A stretch of DNA of 64,000 bases. It comes from Rheum nobile (lineage: Eukaryota; Streptophyta; Magnoliopsida; Caryophyllales; Polygonaceae). The stretch covers positions 1,240,001 through 1,304,000 of the forward strand of contig WOAB01000215.1 in the NCBI GenBank assembly GCA_027886185.1, read 5' to 3'. Below the pieces are notes generated by a model. The model was not told where the DNA came from. It made no database searches and was given only the letters and a program-made list of their open reading frames with translations. Within the stretch, counting starts at the first letter, position 1; each line of letters begins with the position of its first letter. The position numbers and the translations under genes were made by a program. Positions 10,590-22,800 of this stretch are shown here, one piece after another.

Positions 10590-12347
10590 TGTAATACCCC
10601 TCAATTTCAGTAAGGGTATTTGGGTAATTTTCCCAACCCTCGTTCTGTAAGCAAGACACGTTTGGCGTATTTGAAATCTCTGTAATAATCTTTTCGAACG
10701 TTATAATATACGTTTAATGTATTATCGGGTCTTAGAATATTTTTAAAGTGCTAAAAGAATAATAATTTAGCATGCTTGGAACGAAACCCGCGACCTCAGG
10801 CCAAGGGGCGCGTTCGCGGCATTTCCGCGACCGCGGAAGAGTTTCCGCGATTGCGGAAAACTGTTCGTCGTCGTCTTCATTTCCTTTCGCGTTTCGCCGG
10901 TTCATATGCCGCCGTTTCGCCGGAGGGATGCCGATCGATCTGTCTTCTCGGCGTTGGGCTCTGATTTGCTCTATAAAAGGAGGTGGAGGCCCTGGAGATC
11001 TTCATCCACAACTCTAATCCTTTCTGTTTCCCTTGTTTTGAGCCTCGTCGGAATTCTCGAGCTCGTCGGAGTTTCTCCAGAGTCTTGGTGGTCGCCGAAA
11101 CTGTCTTGTAAGCTTGTGTGGTGGTGGTGAGCCTCGTTTGAAGCCAAGGAGGTCGTCTTTGAGTCGTCGGAACGCTAATTGGTTGTATATATTGCTAGAA
11201 CAACGCTATTATACCTGTTATTACTGTAATAAATTTTGGTGTGGATTTAAATGTAAACTTAAATGCTAGATTAGTACGAGTATTCGTAGGAACGCTAATT
11301 CCTTAAGAGGATTAGTCGTTTCTTTATAACTCGGTATTATTCGGAATAATTCTCTAATACTTTTAAAGGTCATGACCATTGCTTCTTATCCACCCGTTAA
11401 GGATAAGAGGTGTTTAAGCACCTTGCTAGTGCAAGTGGGTTGGACGTAATGTCACCCTGTGTTATTCTCGTAGTTACTCGAGATTGTATTAAAAGCTTCA
11501 AACGTTAATGTACGTTTTGTAATTAAATAAGATAAGTACGGTTATGCACATAATTAATGAACCTTCGGGCGAGAAGTACAACTTGGAACCCGCCCGGACT
11601 TCGGTTAAAGTAAGTCTTCTTTCCAATATGGATTCGCATTGCGCAGTGAGGTTGGTCGTTGACCCAAATGATCAAGTCGTTTTTAAATGGTTGTGTGAAA
11701 ACTATAACGTTCCCAAACATTTGTCATATGTTTCCCATAAGACTCAATTCCTTTGGAGTCTTCTTTTCAGTGCATGTCTAAATTTAATCATTCTGTGAAA
11801 GTTCCGGGTTATGTATCGTTCCTTCGGTTGTTATTCGAGGGACAATGATAGTAAACGGTTATGATCACTAGAACCATTCTGTTTTCACCCTTGCATAGTC
11901 TTTCATTAGACTAACCAACCGGGTTTTATTCCATGCATGGTTGGCTGGTGTCATCCGTCCTATACGGCACATCAGTGGTTGGTCCCCGAAGACTTGAAGT
12001 AACCAATCGAAGAGGAGGCTTGCAGTTGAGGATTTAAGTGACAGTGTTTTAAGGTTGTTAAGTATTACTTTAATATATATTCTTATAACCTAGTCTTGTA
12101 CTAGGGTTTAATTAAAAGTATGCTGTTGTACTTCACTCTGTTGTAAAATTGTCACTTCTCATTTCATGAGAAGTCTGTTAATAAAAGGTTGAGTTTCATT
12201 TAAATATGTCTTCCGCTAATTAATCTTTCGTCATTTAATATACTTATTTAAGCGTAATTGTTCCGATTAAAGGCTAGGGTGACTTTGGATAGTAACGTCT
12301 GAGGTCACTAGCGTGTGACACTACCGACATAAGTCGGGGGTGTTACA
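10590..12347 (+). repeat. element B 5' LTR
   Basis: 1758 bp, TGTAATACCC...GTGTTACA. Compared with the 3' LTR it lacks about 210 bp between GAGTCGTCGG (near 11170) and GGTTGTATATATTGC. In the 3' copy that gap holds a GATTAAGGCAAGTGGCGGTT segment. Base differences over the first 390 bp are roughly 4-5 percent by eye. Confidence 0.88.
10972..10981 (+). promoter_or_regulatory. element B LTR TATA box
   Basis: TATAAAAGGA lies after a GC-rich U3 segment and before a pyrimidine-rich leader. The same box is present in the 3' LTR near 40624 and in the related solo LTR near 49145. Confidence 0.7.
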
Positions 12348-12351
12348 ATTA

Positions 12352-12363
12352 TGGTATCAGAGC
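12352..12363 (+). promoter_or_regulatory. element B primer-binding site (tRNA-Met)
   Basis: TGGTATCAGAGC, four bases downstream of the LTR end, complementary to initiator tRNA-Met. Confidence 0.9.
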
Positions 12364-13015
12364 AACGGTTTTAAAATTATTAGCCTATTGTTAGGTTTGA
12401 GAATTTTCGGAAACTAATTTCAACCTATTTTCTGTTAAAAAGGAATTTTGAGAGTTTAAATGTTAAATTTAAAAGTTTTATTATTTCTTGGAATTTAATT
12501 TAAAATAATGGTTTAGCTATTTGAACTTCAAAGTTATTTATAGTTGGTTTATAAATGGTGTGTTATAAGCAGTTAAATTTAAGTTTATGATTATAACTGT
12601 AAAAGTGTGATTTTTTGTCTTAGTAAGGGTTTTTGTGATAATAGTGTCACTAGTTTGATAATAGTGTCACTATATAAGGTTTAAAAGTATAAAGTAGAAA
12701 GTTTAAAAGTATAAGGTTTAATAATAAGTGGTTTTCAAACTTCTGCAAGCTTCGAGTTGTTACTTATTCCTTAGATCCATTCTTAGGGATAGTGTCTCTC
12801 CTTAGGTTTAATGTCATTTAAAGATTGACGTTTCTCCTAAGGTATCCATTCCCAAGTAAAGGGAAGAAGATCGCATCTGCGGTTAATGGTGGAGGGTCAG
12901 TCAGACTGATATAAAGTTATTAGTTTGGACCCTTATAATTCATATCATAACGTAATTGACTAAGTGTCATGTTCAAGTCAGAAAGTTCTAAACTGACGTT
13001 ATGCTTCATCAACAG
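12364..13015 (+). other. element B leader
   Basis: A+T-rich untranslated leader between primer site and gag. It holds a small tandem duplication of TGATAATAGTGTCACTA (12636-12673) and a repeated AAAAGTATAA motif near 12680-12720. No coding capacity. Confidence 0.6.
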
Positions 13016-15416
13016 ATGGTGAACACAAGAAACACAATCTGTGCCGGAGCTGGGCCGAGTAACAACCCAAGGCTGAATCTGAGGAACGCCGCTAATCAAG
13101 GGGATGAGAGCGAGTCTGTCTCTCACAACAACCCCGCAGGCATTGGCCAAGTTCAGGCTAACCCTCAGGTTGTATTTGACGTTGCGGCCATAGAGGCTAT
13201 TCGGGGGATCGTTATGCAAGCGGTCACCGATATAATACGGCCAGTTGCACCACAGGCACAAGGTGTGCCGGTTCCTCAGGTTATTCTTGAATTTGAGGAG
13301 CCAGGGGATCATGTACCTCAGGTCGATGCCGTCAGGAAAAGAGGGAACTACGGTCGAGCCTTGAAGGCCATAAGCTCAATGAGGCCTGACAGCTATGACG
13401 GTACGGAAGAACAGGTCAAAGTGGCGTATTGGTTCTCGCACATGGAACGGTTGTTCAGGAATGTGGATTGCACTGAGGCTGAGAAAGTGCACATCGCCTC
13501 CCTTCAACTTAAGGATGTGGCTAGCGAATGGTGGAAGAGCACTGGTTTAGCTGATCATCCCGGGTTGAACTGGGTATGTTCAAAATGATGTGACTATGGA
13601 CATCGTCATTTTTGAAGAAGGTCAAAAGCTTGTCTCAAGAAAATGGTTCGAAACTTGGAAGGTGTCAAAATCAAAGAATCTGTCGCGTCGACACCTACTC
13701 AGTATTCTGGCCATATCCGGAGCTACGAACGTCCAATGGAGGCCCATGAGTAGTCATTGGAAAGCTAAGGATAATATCTACAACTATCATGTTAAGGTCT
13801 TCCTCAAATTCCCGGCAAAGAAACCCAGAAACTGTTGTCTTTACGACAGTTCAGCAGAAGGCTGGCCATTTTAGGGCCATTTATTTTAATCCTATTATTA
13901 ATGAATTTAAGACATTTTAGTGGTTAATTTTAATTTCCGAAAATGCTCACTAGTGCCTTGTGTTAGTGGGTGAGTGTTTAGAGTTAGTGGTTAGTTTTAA
14001 TTCCCTAAAATGCTCACTAGTGCTTTGTATTAGTGGGTAAGTGTTAGTGGTTTATTTTTAAGCTTTTTTTTATTTTCCTTTGCAGCCTATTTAAAGGCTA
14101 GGTTGTTTCATTGTAAGGCACGTCGAAGACTAAATGAAAATGCAGAATTAGTTTGCACCATTGTGCTCTCTTCCTTCTTCAATTGTGAGTTATATCAATT
14201 GATTGCGATTGTGTGTTACATCAATTGTTCGGTAATTGTGTTTGAGTGAGTCAAATCTCAAATTCATTGCCTTGTCTTCCTTGGTCCAGTGTTTCATATC
14301 TTGGCTTAGGAAGATACCTATCCATCACCAACAACGTCCATCTTCATTCACCATTCGGTCACCCACATCCACAACAACCATTTCGTTGAATTCTTTCCCG
14401 GAACTTTCAGCGACCCCTCAGTAAAAATACCATATCTTTTGCTTCACCACTCAGAAAATTCTAAAATTTGGAGGACAGAAACTAGACTTCACGATCTAAC
14501 TACTGTCGCCGGAATCATCCAATTCTGAGTTCAGGTGAAGGAGAACGAGCCGGTTGAAGTCAGGCCTATTTTTTGGCCTTGGGTTGACGCTTCCACGGAG
14601 ACCTTTTGAGCCTTTCCTTGCACCGCGTCATTCTCGATCCTTGATCTTCATCACAAAACAAATATGACTGACCGTTTCTTTTCCCGTGCTATGAGGGAGG
14701 AGAAGCATAAGGAGTTCCTTTACCCTAAGACCGAGGGGTTGAAGGGGATTGAGCTTGCAGCTAAGTTCAATCACTTGTTGCAATATGCTAGGCCAGAGGT
14801 GTCGAGTGAAGAACAAAAGATCTGGTACTTCCATGGATGGATGAATCCAGAAATCAAACCTCTGATGGTGCGTCACGGTTGTTCTATGCTAGAGCAATAT
14901 GTGGATGCAGCCTGCAAAATAGAGGCCACCCTGGAAGAATCCGCCCAAAAGCGGGAGAAACAGACTAAAGGAAGGGGTGGGCAATAGGATCACCAGGTTG
15001 GTACATTCAAGCGACCGGCATCGCCCACCAAGTTTGAGAAGTCTGGTCGCGCTAAGACCGAGACGACTCAGTCTGACTCCGCCAAAGGCTCAGGTTGGAG
15101 TAGCGGAGTGATTCAATTCCACAATTGTGGTAAGGCTGGGCATAAAAGTCTTAATTGCCAAAAGGAGAAGTGGGTATGTTATAACTGTGGGAAAGAAGGC
15201 CACATGAAAACATACTGCAGGCAGAGGGGCCAAGGACCAACGCAGTCATATCAAGCCTCAAATGTTGGCAATGGGCGGAACCCAAAGCCAGAGGTGTCCG
15301 CTCCTGATCAATCTATTGCTCGTAATAAAGGCAAGGCGCCTATGGAGTCTTCGGGTCAGGGGCAACGACTCTTCGTGTTGCGCCAAACCGACGGGAATGA
15401 GACCCTGAACGAGTAG
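13016..15416 (+). pseudogene. element B gag (interrupted)
   Basis: ATG at 13016 gives MVNTRN, a common gypsy gag start; an upstream ATG at 13001 is less likely. The first part contains the Retrotrans_gag features KVAYWFSHMERLF and LKDVASEWW. At 13589 a 1.07-kb insert interrupts it, and it resumes at 14664 with MTDRFFSRAMREEKHKEF and a Lys-rich tail. There is one in-frame TAG at 14985-14987. Two zinc knuckles follow: FHNCGKAGHKSLNC (first Cys changed to Phe) and CYNCGKEGHMKTYC (15177-15218, intact). The frame ends at TAG 15414-15416. The insert, the stop and a one-base frame offset at the insert make it inactive. Confidence 0.83.
13589..14663 (+). mobile_element. unclassified 1.07-kb insert in element B gag
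   Basis: It separates two parts of one gag domain. The left junction reads ...AAAATGA|TGTGACTATGG and the right ACAAAT|ATGACTGACC, giving a possible ATGA target duplication, although the ends are not certain. Inside is a duplicated block (AAATGCTCACTAGTGC near 13942 and 14009), CTATTTAAAGGCTAGG at 14088-14103 and a GCACCATTGTGCTCTC stretch, suggestive of a small LTR or TRIM-type element. No coding region. The class is not established. Confidence 0.5.
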
Positions 15417-16630
15417 TTGTATTTTTTTTGTTGAACCTCTTTAAGAATAAGGAGCGACGACTTGTGTCGATAGTCTCCATAGTTTAGTAATTTGTATGTT
15501 CGACTTTCTGTCACTTGTTTTAATGTAATGTTTCGAATAATAAAGAAGTGTTTCCTTGTTCCGGAAATTACTAAATTCGTTACTATTGCAAGTTGTTCGT
15601 TCATACGAGAATCCTTGAGTGCCAAAGGTAGTACATGTCATGTGTTGATAAAGACTATTTGGACTCATAAAGGACAGTGTTGGGTTGGGACATGTGTGGT
15701 TGTTCCATACCTTGTTAGTACCAGTTTCGAGGTCGAAACTATTCATAAGAACCCCTCTATTTTCCTGAAATAATGTCAGGTTGGGCACTCACATTATCTA
15801 CTCCCTTTGCTCAAAGTCATGAGCATTGTCTCGAGAGGATAATGTTGTAAGGATTCCTTGCTATAAGGACTTGGTGTGTGTGGTAATGCTCTATGGAGTT
15901 TGAGGTTATTCCTCCTGTGTATACTCTGAGCGTTAGATGGGGTGAGTTATATAAATTATACATTTAGGTGAATAAATGTATAAGAGAGATATTTCATAAT
16001 GAGTCGTTTTCTCTAGGATGATCGTACTCTAATACGATCTTGGGTAAAACTTGGAACCCAAGAGTTATGTTTATGAGATCTATAAACGTGTGGGTCCACT
16101 ATGGGACTAGTGTTAAAAGCTTTTTGGGGAAGTTAAATGTGCGAAATCATAAGTATTATTTTGGGAAGACCTATTTGAGGTTTCGTTATGAGGTATTTTC
16201 TTTGAGGAAACGATATAATGAGATGATGACACGAGAAGTGATAAGGTGATTAAGTCTTGGGTAAATGGTAAATATCAGTAAAGCAAAAGGGTGCTTGATT
16301 TGGGATAATAAATCGTATGAGGACAATTGGTTGTTTAAGGATTTATGGGTGAATAACAAACTCAACCGGTAAAAGTTTGTTATGATTTTTGAAGATCAAT
16401 AGTGTGGCAAAAAGTAAGTATGTGGATGTTGTCAACTGGACTTGAGGAAAAAGTGACCTACGTCGATTAAGGTGGTCGTATGACACGTTTGGGTAAAACG
16501 AGGTTATAATCTGGTAGAATGGATTATTAAATCATGTTGAGATAAACAGATGTAGGATGCGGTGTGATTAATTGTGGAAAAATTCAGGGATCCCATGCGT
16601 AAGGATTTCGAGTTAAGATATGGCACAAGG
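15417..16630 (+). other. element B internal region after gag, non-coding
   Basis: 1.2 kb where gypsy protease and RT should begin, but no pol motif is visible in any frame. It contains AGTTTCGAGGTCGAAACT at 15723-15740, a near-palindrome that recurs at 39934 and 40205. It ends at CAAGG (16626-16630), the target duplication of element C. Confidence 0.6.
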
Positions 16631-17765
16631 TGTTAGGAAACGGAACTCTGGAACCTCGGTTCCCCTGAGAGTTCATTTCCTCAGTTTCTCTACTTTTGAA
16701 GATGACAAATATTATGATACTAATGTTTTATCTCAAAGATGTGCTTTAAGGAACCACAGAAATATACCGAAGGCAAGAAAGCCAAACAGGACAAAAGAAC
16801 CAAAGGAACAAGACAGAGGAAGGAACCCAGAGGAACCCAGGTGTGCCCAGAAAGGTAGCATGCAAGGTTGCGATTTCCGAGAAATCTAGGAACGCACAAC
16901 CTCGGACAAAAGATGTTGAAAACGACTTGTCCAAAGCTTCCAAAAGCATGCCAATGTCCAGAGCAAAACAACAAGACACCTAGAAACACTGAACCTTGGA
17001 CACAGAAGGTGAAAGCGACAGGACATAGAGATATCGCTGTCCAGAAGACAGTTCCCAAACGCCCAGCTTGTTCAACCTCGGACGAAAGCATTTGGACAAC
17101 GACATAGCAGGACTCGTCTGAGGTAGTTGACCAACCAAACGAGATTCTGAGCTGCCTAGGTTGTTTGCACATGCCAAGAACAACGTGGACCAAGGAGAAC
17201 CACTGATCCTAGGGCAAGCTCAATCTGTGGGAACCAAGAGAAGAAGAAGCTGTGAAGAATCCTCTATAAAAGGAAGACTAACTCAAGGGTTATCTTCAAG
17301 CACTGAAATACGACTTACACACATTAGCAAATATCCAGTGTGAACCTTCAAACAAGATCATCAAAGCAAACCGAGATCAAGAGGAACCAGTCAAGGAATA
17401 GAAGAGCTGAGTGCTAAGTTCCTGTGACTGTAAGTGATAGTTCCTAGGTGCGAAGGTCTGTTTCTTGGATTAATTATTGATTGTGTTAAGTTATCTAGGA
17501 TTGCCTAACTGTGTGTAAGGCAAAGAAACTGTGTGTTTGTTCCTAGGATAAGCTGTAACCAAAAGAGATAAGAAATCAAGAAGTAGACCTTCAAATCCTT
17601 TCGAAAGAAAGGTAGTGGTTTTTATCCTGGATTTCTAGTTGGAAATCAAAGGTTTCCACTATAAGGAACTTGTCATTTGTTTGATTGTTTATTTCCACTG
17701 CGAAGGGAACTTAGAATCCATATTCTGAGTTCCTTAAGTTATTATCTAACAATCACGATCCTACA
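16631..17765 (+). repeat. element C 5' LTR
   Basis: 1135 bp, TGTTAGGAAACGG...GATCCTACA, ending two bases before the primer site. A TATA box TATAAAA at 17265-17271 follows a long U3. Confidence 0.93.
17265..17271 (+). promoter_or_regulatory. element C LTR TATA box
   Basis: CTCTATAAAAGGAAG in the 5' LTR; the identical box is at 26720-26726 in the 3' LTR. A transcription start roughly 30 bp downstream is inferred. Confidence 0.7.
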
Positions 17766-17767
17766 AT

Positions 17768-17779
17768 TGGTATCAGAGT
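17768..17779 (+). promoter_or_regulatory. element C primer-binding site (tRNA-Met)
   Basis: TGGTATCAGAGT two bases after the LTR, complementary to initiator tRNA-Met with the last base changed. Confidence 0.88.
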
Positions 17780-17815
17780 AGGAAAAGCTCTAGATCTTTG
17801 TTAAGTTTGCAGATC

Positions 17816-19855
17816 ATGTCTCAACCAAGCAAGTTTGAACTCGGAATCTCCACCAACAAGCCACATCTCCGAAAGAAAGGAGAAGAAACATGGTGGTAAA
17901 AGTGCATGGAAAGCCACATCAAAACCAACGACTACCAATGTTGGAGGATAGTCGAAAATGGAGATGGCTATATCGACCTCACCATGAAGGAAGAAGATTG
18001 GAAACTAGAACACTATGTTATCATGGAGAAGAATGTCAAGGCCAGGCAGTTCATCCTCAATGGATTGGACAGAGAGGACATGGACAAGGTCATAGGCATC
18101 AAGACGGCCAAGGAAATGTGGAAAGCTCTCAAGGAGATGCATGAAGGAAGTGAGAAACTAAAGCAAAGCAGAAAATTTGCTTTGGAAGGAGAATACCACA
18201 CCTTCAAAATGATGGAAACTGAGACCATCTCAGAATACTACTCCCGCTTCAACAGATTGATTGGAAAGTTAACAGCGGCGGGAGTCGACCTTGATGAAGT
18301 TTCCAAGTCCCTAGTGGTCATCAACGGACTCAACTCCAAGTTCACCCTTCTCAAGGGAATCATGAAGAACACTCCAGGCATCCAATCCCTTCCATTGACC
18401 CAAGTCATAGGGAAACTGGAAGTTGAAGAAGGAGAGCACACCAAAGCCAATGCCGACAAGAAACTGGAGAAAGGAATCGCCCTTAAAATCTCCAAAGCCT
18501 TCTCCAGGCTCGAGATGGAACAAGAGAACTCAGACCTGGAAGAAGAAGAAGAGGACGAACTAACTGCCCTCTTCTCAAAGAACATCAAAAAATTCTTTGT
18601 GAAGGGAAAGTTCCAAAAGGGCAGTTCCTCCCACAATGGACCCAGAAGGGATCTCAAGGAAGTCTCCTGTTACGAGTGCAAGGAAAAGGGACACTATGCT
18701 AAGAACTGCCCCAACAAGGAAGACTCCAAGGAAGAAGAAAGACCTCAAAGAAAGAAGGCTATCGTAGCCTCATGGGGAGAAGACTCAGATGAGGAACTGG
18801 ATCTGAGTGGATTCTCTGGAGGAAGATGTCTCATGGCAAAAGGAGACTCAAGCGACTCAGAAGACCTTGAGGTAACTTCTGACGATCTCTTAAAATCCTT
18901 AGTTGACTGTGATAAGAAACAACTTCTTAAGATCATAAAGAAACTGGGAAAGGAAACCAGTTCCCTTCAACAGAAACTTGATGATTGTGAAGATGAAATT
19001 GCTTGCTTGACTGTTGAGAATTCTGTTTGGAGTAAGAAACTTGATGAAACTGAGAAAGACCTAGCTGAAACTCACTCCAAACTCATTGATATTAGGAATG
19101 TGCATGCTAGTCACCTTAAAACTTGCAAATCTTGTGATGAAACTAGCATAGATTCTGTCAAAGTTCCCTTGCATGCTAACTCACCTGGAAATGACATGCT
19201 TCAATCCATAATTGATAGATTGGACATTCTCACTGATTCTATTAATGAAAAAACGATAAATGAAACTGTTTTTGTGAGACAACGTCATGAAATAGGATAT
19301 GTCAACAACAAAGGGAACAATGATGCTGAAAATGAAAAGGCTAGGCGAGAACTTGTTGAGATGAATGAGAACCTCAGTACTGCTCTTGCCACTTCTCGTG
19401 ATAGGAATCAATTCCTATTAGAAAAGATCATGGTTCTTGAGAACAAGGCTGAGGTTGCCAAACGTCTAAATGAAAGTTCTCAAAGTCCTAAGAAGGAACC
19501 TAAGGGAAAAGAAAAGATGGTTCCTGAAAACCAATGGTTCACCAATTCCTTTGCTCACAAAAGATATATTGACATGGCCCATAGCAAGGTTAGAAACAAT
19601 GCTGATTTTAACAAAAGGAAAACTTAAAAACCTTTTAGGCCAGGAAAAGGAAAATATGGACATGTTGTTTACAATCGTTTGTGTACCTACTGTGGTAAGA
19701 ATGGTCATTACAACACTGATTGTGCTAAGAAAAGGAACTTTGAAAAGGAGAAAAGTACTCATTACCATGAAAGGAACCAGTTCCCTGGTTATTCACAGAC
19801 TCGCAATGCTAATCCCCCCAGTAAAGCCAAGCTTCGCTGGGTTCAGAAATCTTAG
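17816..19855 (+). pseudogene. element C gag (three stop codons)
   Basis: The natural start is ATG 17816 (MSQPSKFELG...). In-frame TAA codons at 17897-17899 (codon 28, within a WW-KC context) and 19625-19627, plus TAG 19853-19855, divide a frame that otherwise runs straight into pol. The central 573-codon open stretch begins at ATG 17906. Features in order: the gag core with YQCWRI and MWKALKEMHEGSEKLKQ; knuckle one CYECKEKGHYAKNC (18668-18709); a long acidic coiled-coil segment (about 18900-19450); knuckle two CTYCGKNGHYNTDC (19682-19723). Gag of about 680 residues is long for copia but usual for SIRE-type elements. Each stop is one substitution from a sense codon, and the last might be the natural gag/pol boundary. 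Confidence 0.88.
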
Positions 19856-22800
19856 TTCCCTTATGTGCAGAAAGAAGAGAGGCAACCTCAACTATGGTAC
19901 ATCGACAGTGGTTGCTCATGCCATATGACTGGAAGAAGAAATCAAATGACCTCTCTTCAACCTCTCCAAGGAGGGAACATATCCTTTGGAGACAAAAGCA
20001 AAGGGAAAATCTATGGAATAGGAACTGTGAAACTCAACGATCACATTCAGGTAAACAAAGTTCACCTTGTTGATAATCTTGGTTTTGACCTAATAAGTGT
20101 GTCACAACTGTGTGATCAAGGAGACAATGAAGTTAGATTCAGATCAAACGAATGTTCAGTCCTTGACTCCTCGGGACAAATCATCCGAAAAGGGAAAAGA
20201 TTCAACAATGTCTACATAATTGATCCATCCTTTGTTCCCAAGGAGAAACTTTGTCTCTCAACTGTGAATGACCAAGCTGATTTGTGGCATAAACGCCTCG
20301 GTCATGCTAGCACCAAGCTGATTCAAAAGCTACACTCAAAGGAGCTAGTCAAAGGGCTGCCAAAGCTAAGTAGCACATCTAAGGAACTGTGCTCTGACTG
20401 TGTAAAAGGAAAACAGGCTCGTAGTTCCTTCAAGTCCAAAAACATGGTAAGCACCTCAAGGCCTCTTGAACTCATCCACATGGATCTGTGTGGACCCATG
20501 AGAGTTCAGAGCCTAGGAGGGAACAGGTATATCTTTGTTCTTGTCGATGACTTCTCTCGCTTTACTTGGACCATCTTTATTAAATCTAAGAGTGAAGTTA
20601 TTGACCGCTTTCAAGATCTGGTTCCTTTGGTAGAAAAATCTCTTGATTGTTCACTCAATGCCATTCGGTCTGACCATGGTACCGAATTCGAAAATGGAGA
20701 ATTTCTAATCTTTTGCAGTGAGCATGGAATTGATCACAACTTCTCTACACCATACACTCCTCAACAAAATGGAGTAGTGGAAAGGAAGAACAGAACTTTG
20801 GAAGACATGGCTCAGACTATGCTGATCTCAAGTGGACTCTCTCAATCATTTTGGGCTGAGGCGATCAACACAGCTTGCTACATCATCAATCGAGCCATGC
20901 TTCGCCCAATCACAGAAAAGACACCCTATGAGCTCCTAAGAGGAAGAGTTCCCAACATCTCACATCTGAGGGTGTTCGGATGCAAGTGCTTTGTGCACAA
21001 CAATGGGAAGGACAATCTTGGCAAATTCGACCCAAGAAGTGATGAAGAAATCTTCATTGGATACGCCTCGGGTAGCAAGGCATACAAAGTCTTCAACAAA
21101 AGGACTAAAAATGTAGAAGAAAGTGTTCATGTTATTTTTAATGAAAAATCACTTGGAAAGATTGTGCAGAACACCACCAATTCCTTTGAAGACCCGTTTC
21201 CCAAGTCATATCAAGAAGATCCAGATGAAGATGTCACTACACCCAGTTCCTATCCTACTGCTCGGAACCCTCCAATGGCTCCTCCACCAGTTCCCATGGA
21301 TAATGAACAACAATCCATCTCTGGGAACCAGGAGCATGACGACAACATCTGTGGAGACTTCAATGATTCATCTTCCCACATGATCTTCAATGGAGAAGGT
21401 GATCCCAACCAGGAAGCTGAATGCTCAACTCGGAATGTCTCTACATCAAATGCTCTAGCTCCTAACAGAGAAAAAAGAGTCATCAAGCCTCCAGTCAGGT
21501 TCGAACATCTAACCTTCTTTGCCTTCAATGCCTTTCTATCTATTGTGGAACCAAAGAACATAGGTGAGGCACTGAAGGATGCGGACTGGATCCAAGCTAT
21601 GCAAGAAGAGCTTTATCAGTTTGAAAGAAACAAAGTATGGCATCTAGTTCCCCGCCCCAAGGATAAACACATCATAGGAACTAGATGGGTTTTCAGAAAC
21701 AAGCTAGATGATACAGGAGCTGTGATAAGGAAAAAAGCTAGACTCGTTGCTCAAGGATACAATCAACAAGAAGGCATCGACTATGATGAAACTTATGCTC
21801 CAGTGGCAAGGATCGAAGCAATAAGATTATTGATTGCCTTCGCATCTCACAAAGGGTTCAAGTTATTCCAAATGGATGTAAAGACGGCCTTCCTCAATGG
21901 AATTCTTCAAGAAGAAGTCTATGTCAAGCAACCACCTGGTTTTGAAGACGACGATCATCCAGATCACGTCTACTTTCTAGACAAGGCACTCTATGGCCTC
22001 AAGCAAGCTCCTAGAGCTTGGTATGATCGTCCTGCACAGTTCCTACTCTCAAATGGCTACAGGCGTGGAGTCATTGATAAGACTCTCTTCATCCTAGAAG
22101 AAGAAGGTAACATCTTAGTGGTTCAAATTTATGTTGATGATATCATTTTTGGTTCCACTAACCTGTCCCTTGTAGATAAGTTCAAAGACTTGATGAACAG
22201 TGAATTTGAAATGAGCCTAATAGGGGAACTCACTTTCTTCCTCGGATTACAAATCACTCAAAAGAAAGATGGCATACAAATTCACCAACAGAAGTATGTC
22301 AGGGAACTACTGAAGAAGTTCAAAATGGATTCATACAAGCCTCTCTCCACTCCCATATCCACCATTGCCCATTTGGATAAGGACCATTCGAGTCCTCTAG
22401 TGGAGGAGAAGCTCTATAGAGGTATGATAGGCTCACTCATGTACCTAACTGCTAGTCGACCAGACATTATTTTTGTTGTTGGCTTGTGTGCTAGGTTCCA
22501 ATCTTGTCCAAGAGAAACACACTTGGCTGCTGTGAAGAGAATACTTCGCTATCTCAAGGGAACTGACTCTCTCTGCATTTGGTATCCCAAAGAGTGTCCC
22601 TTTGAGCTAATGGCTTTCATTGATGCTGATTATGCTGGATACTTGGTGGATAGGAAGAGCACCTCTGGAATGGCACAGTTCTTAGGCCCTTGCTTTGTGT
22701 CATGGGGATCAAAGAAACAAGTCTCAGTCTCCCTCTCCACCACAGAATCCGAGTACATTGCAGCTGTCTCCTACTGTTCCCAACTTCTCTGGCTAAAGCA

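Noticed and set aside
16720..17193. 157-codon antisense open frame in the 5' LTR of element C, repeated at 26175-26648
   Set aside because: It recurs only because the two LTRs are copies of each other. It has no known domain and lies antisense to the LTR promoter region.
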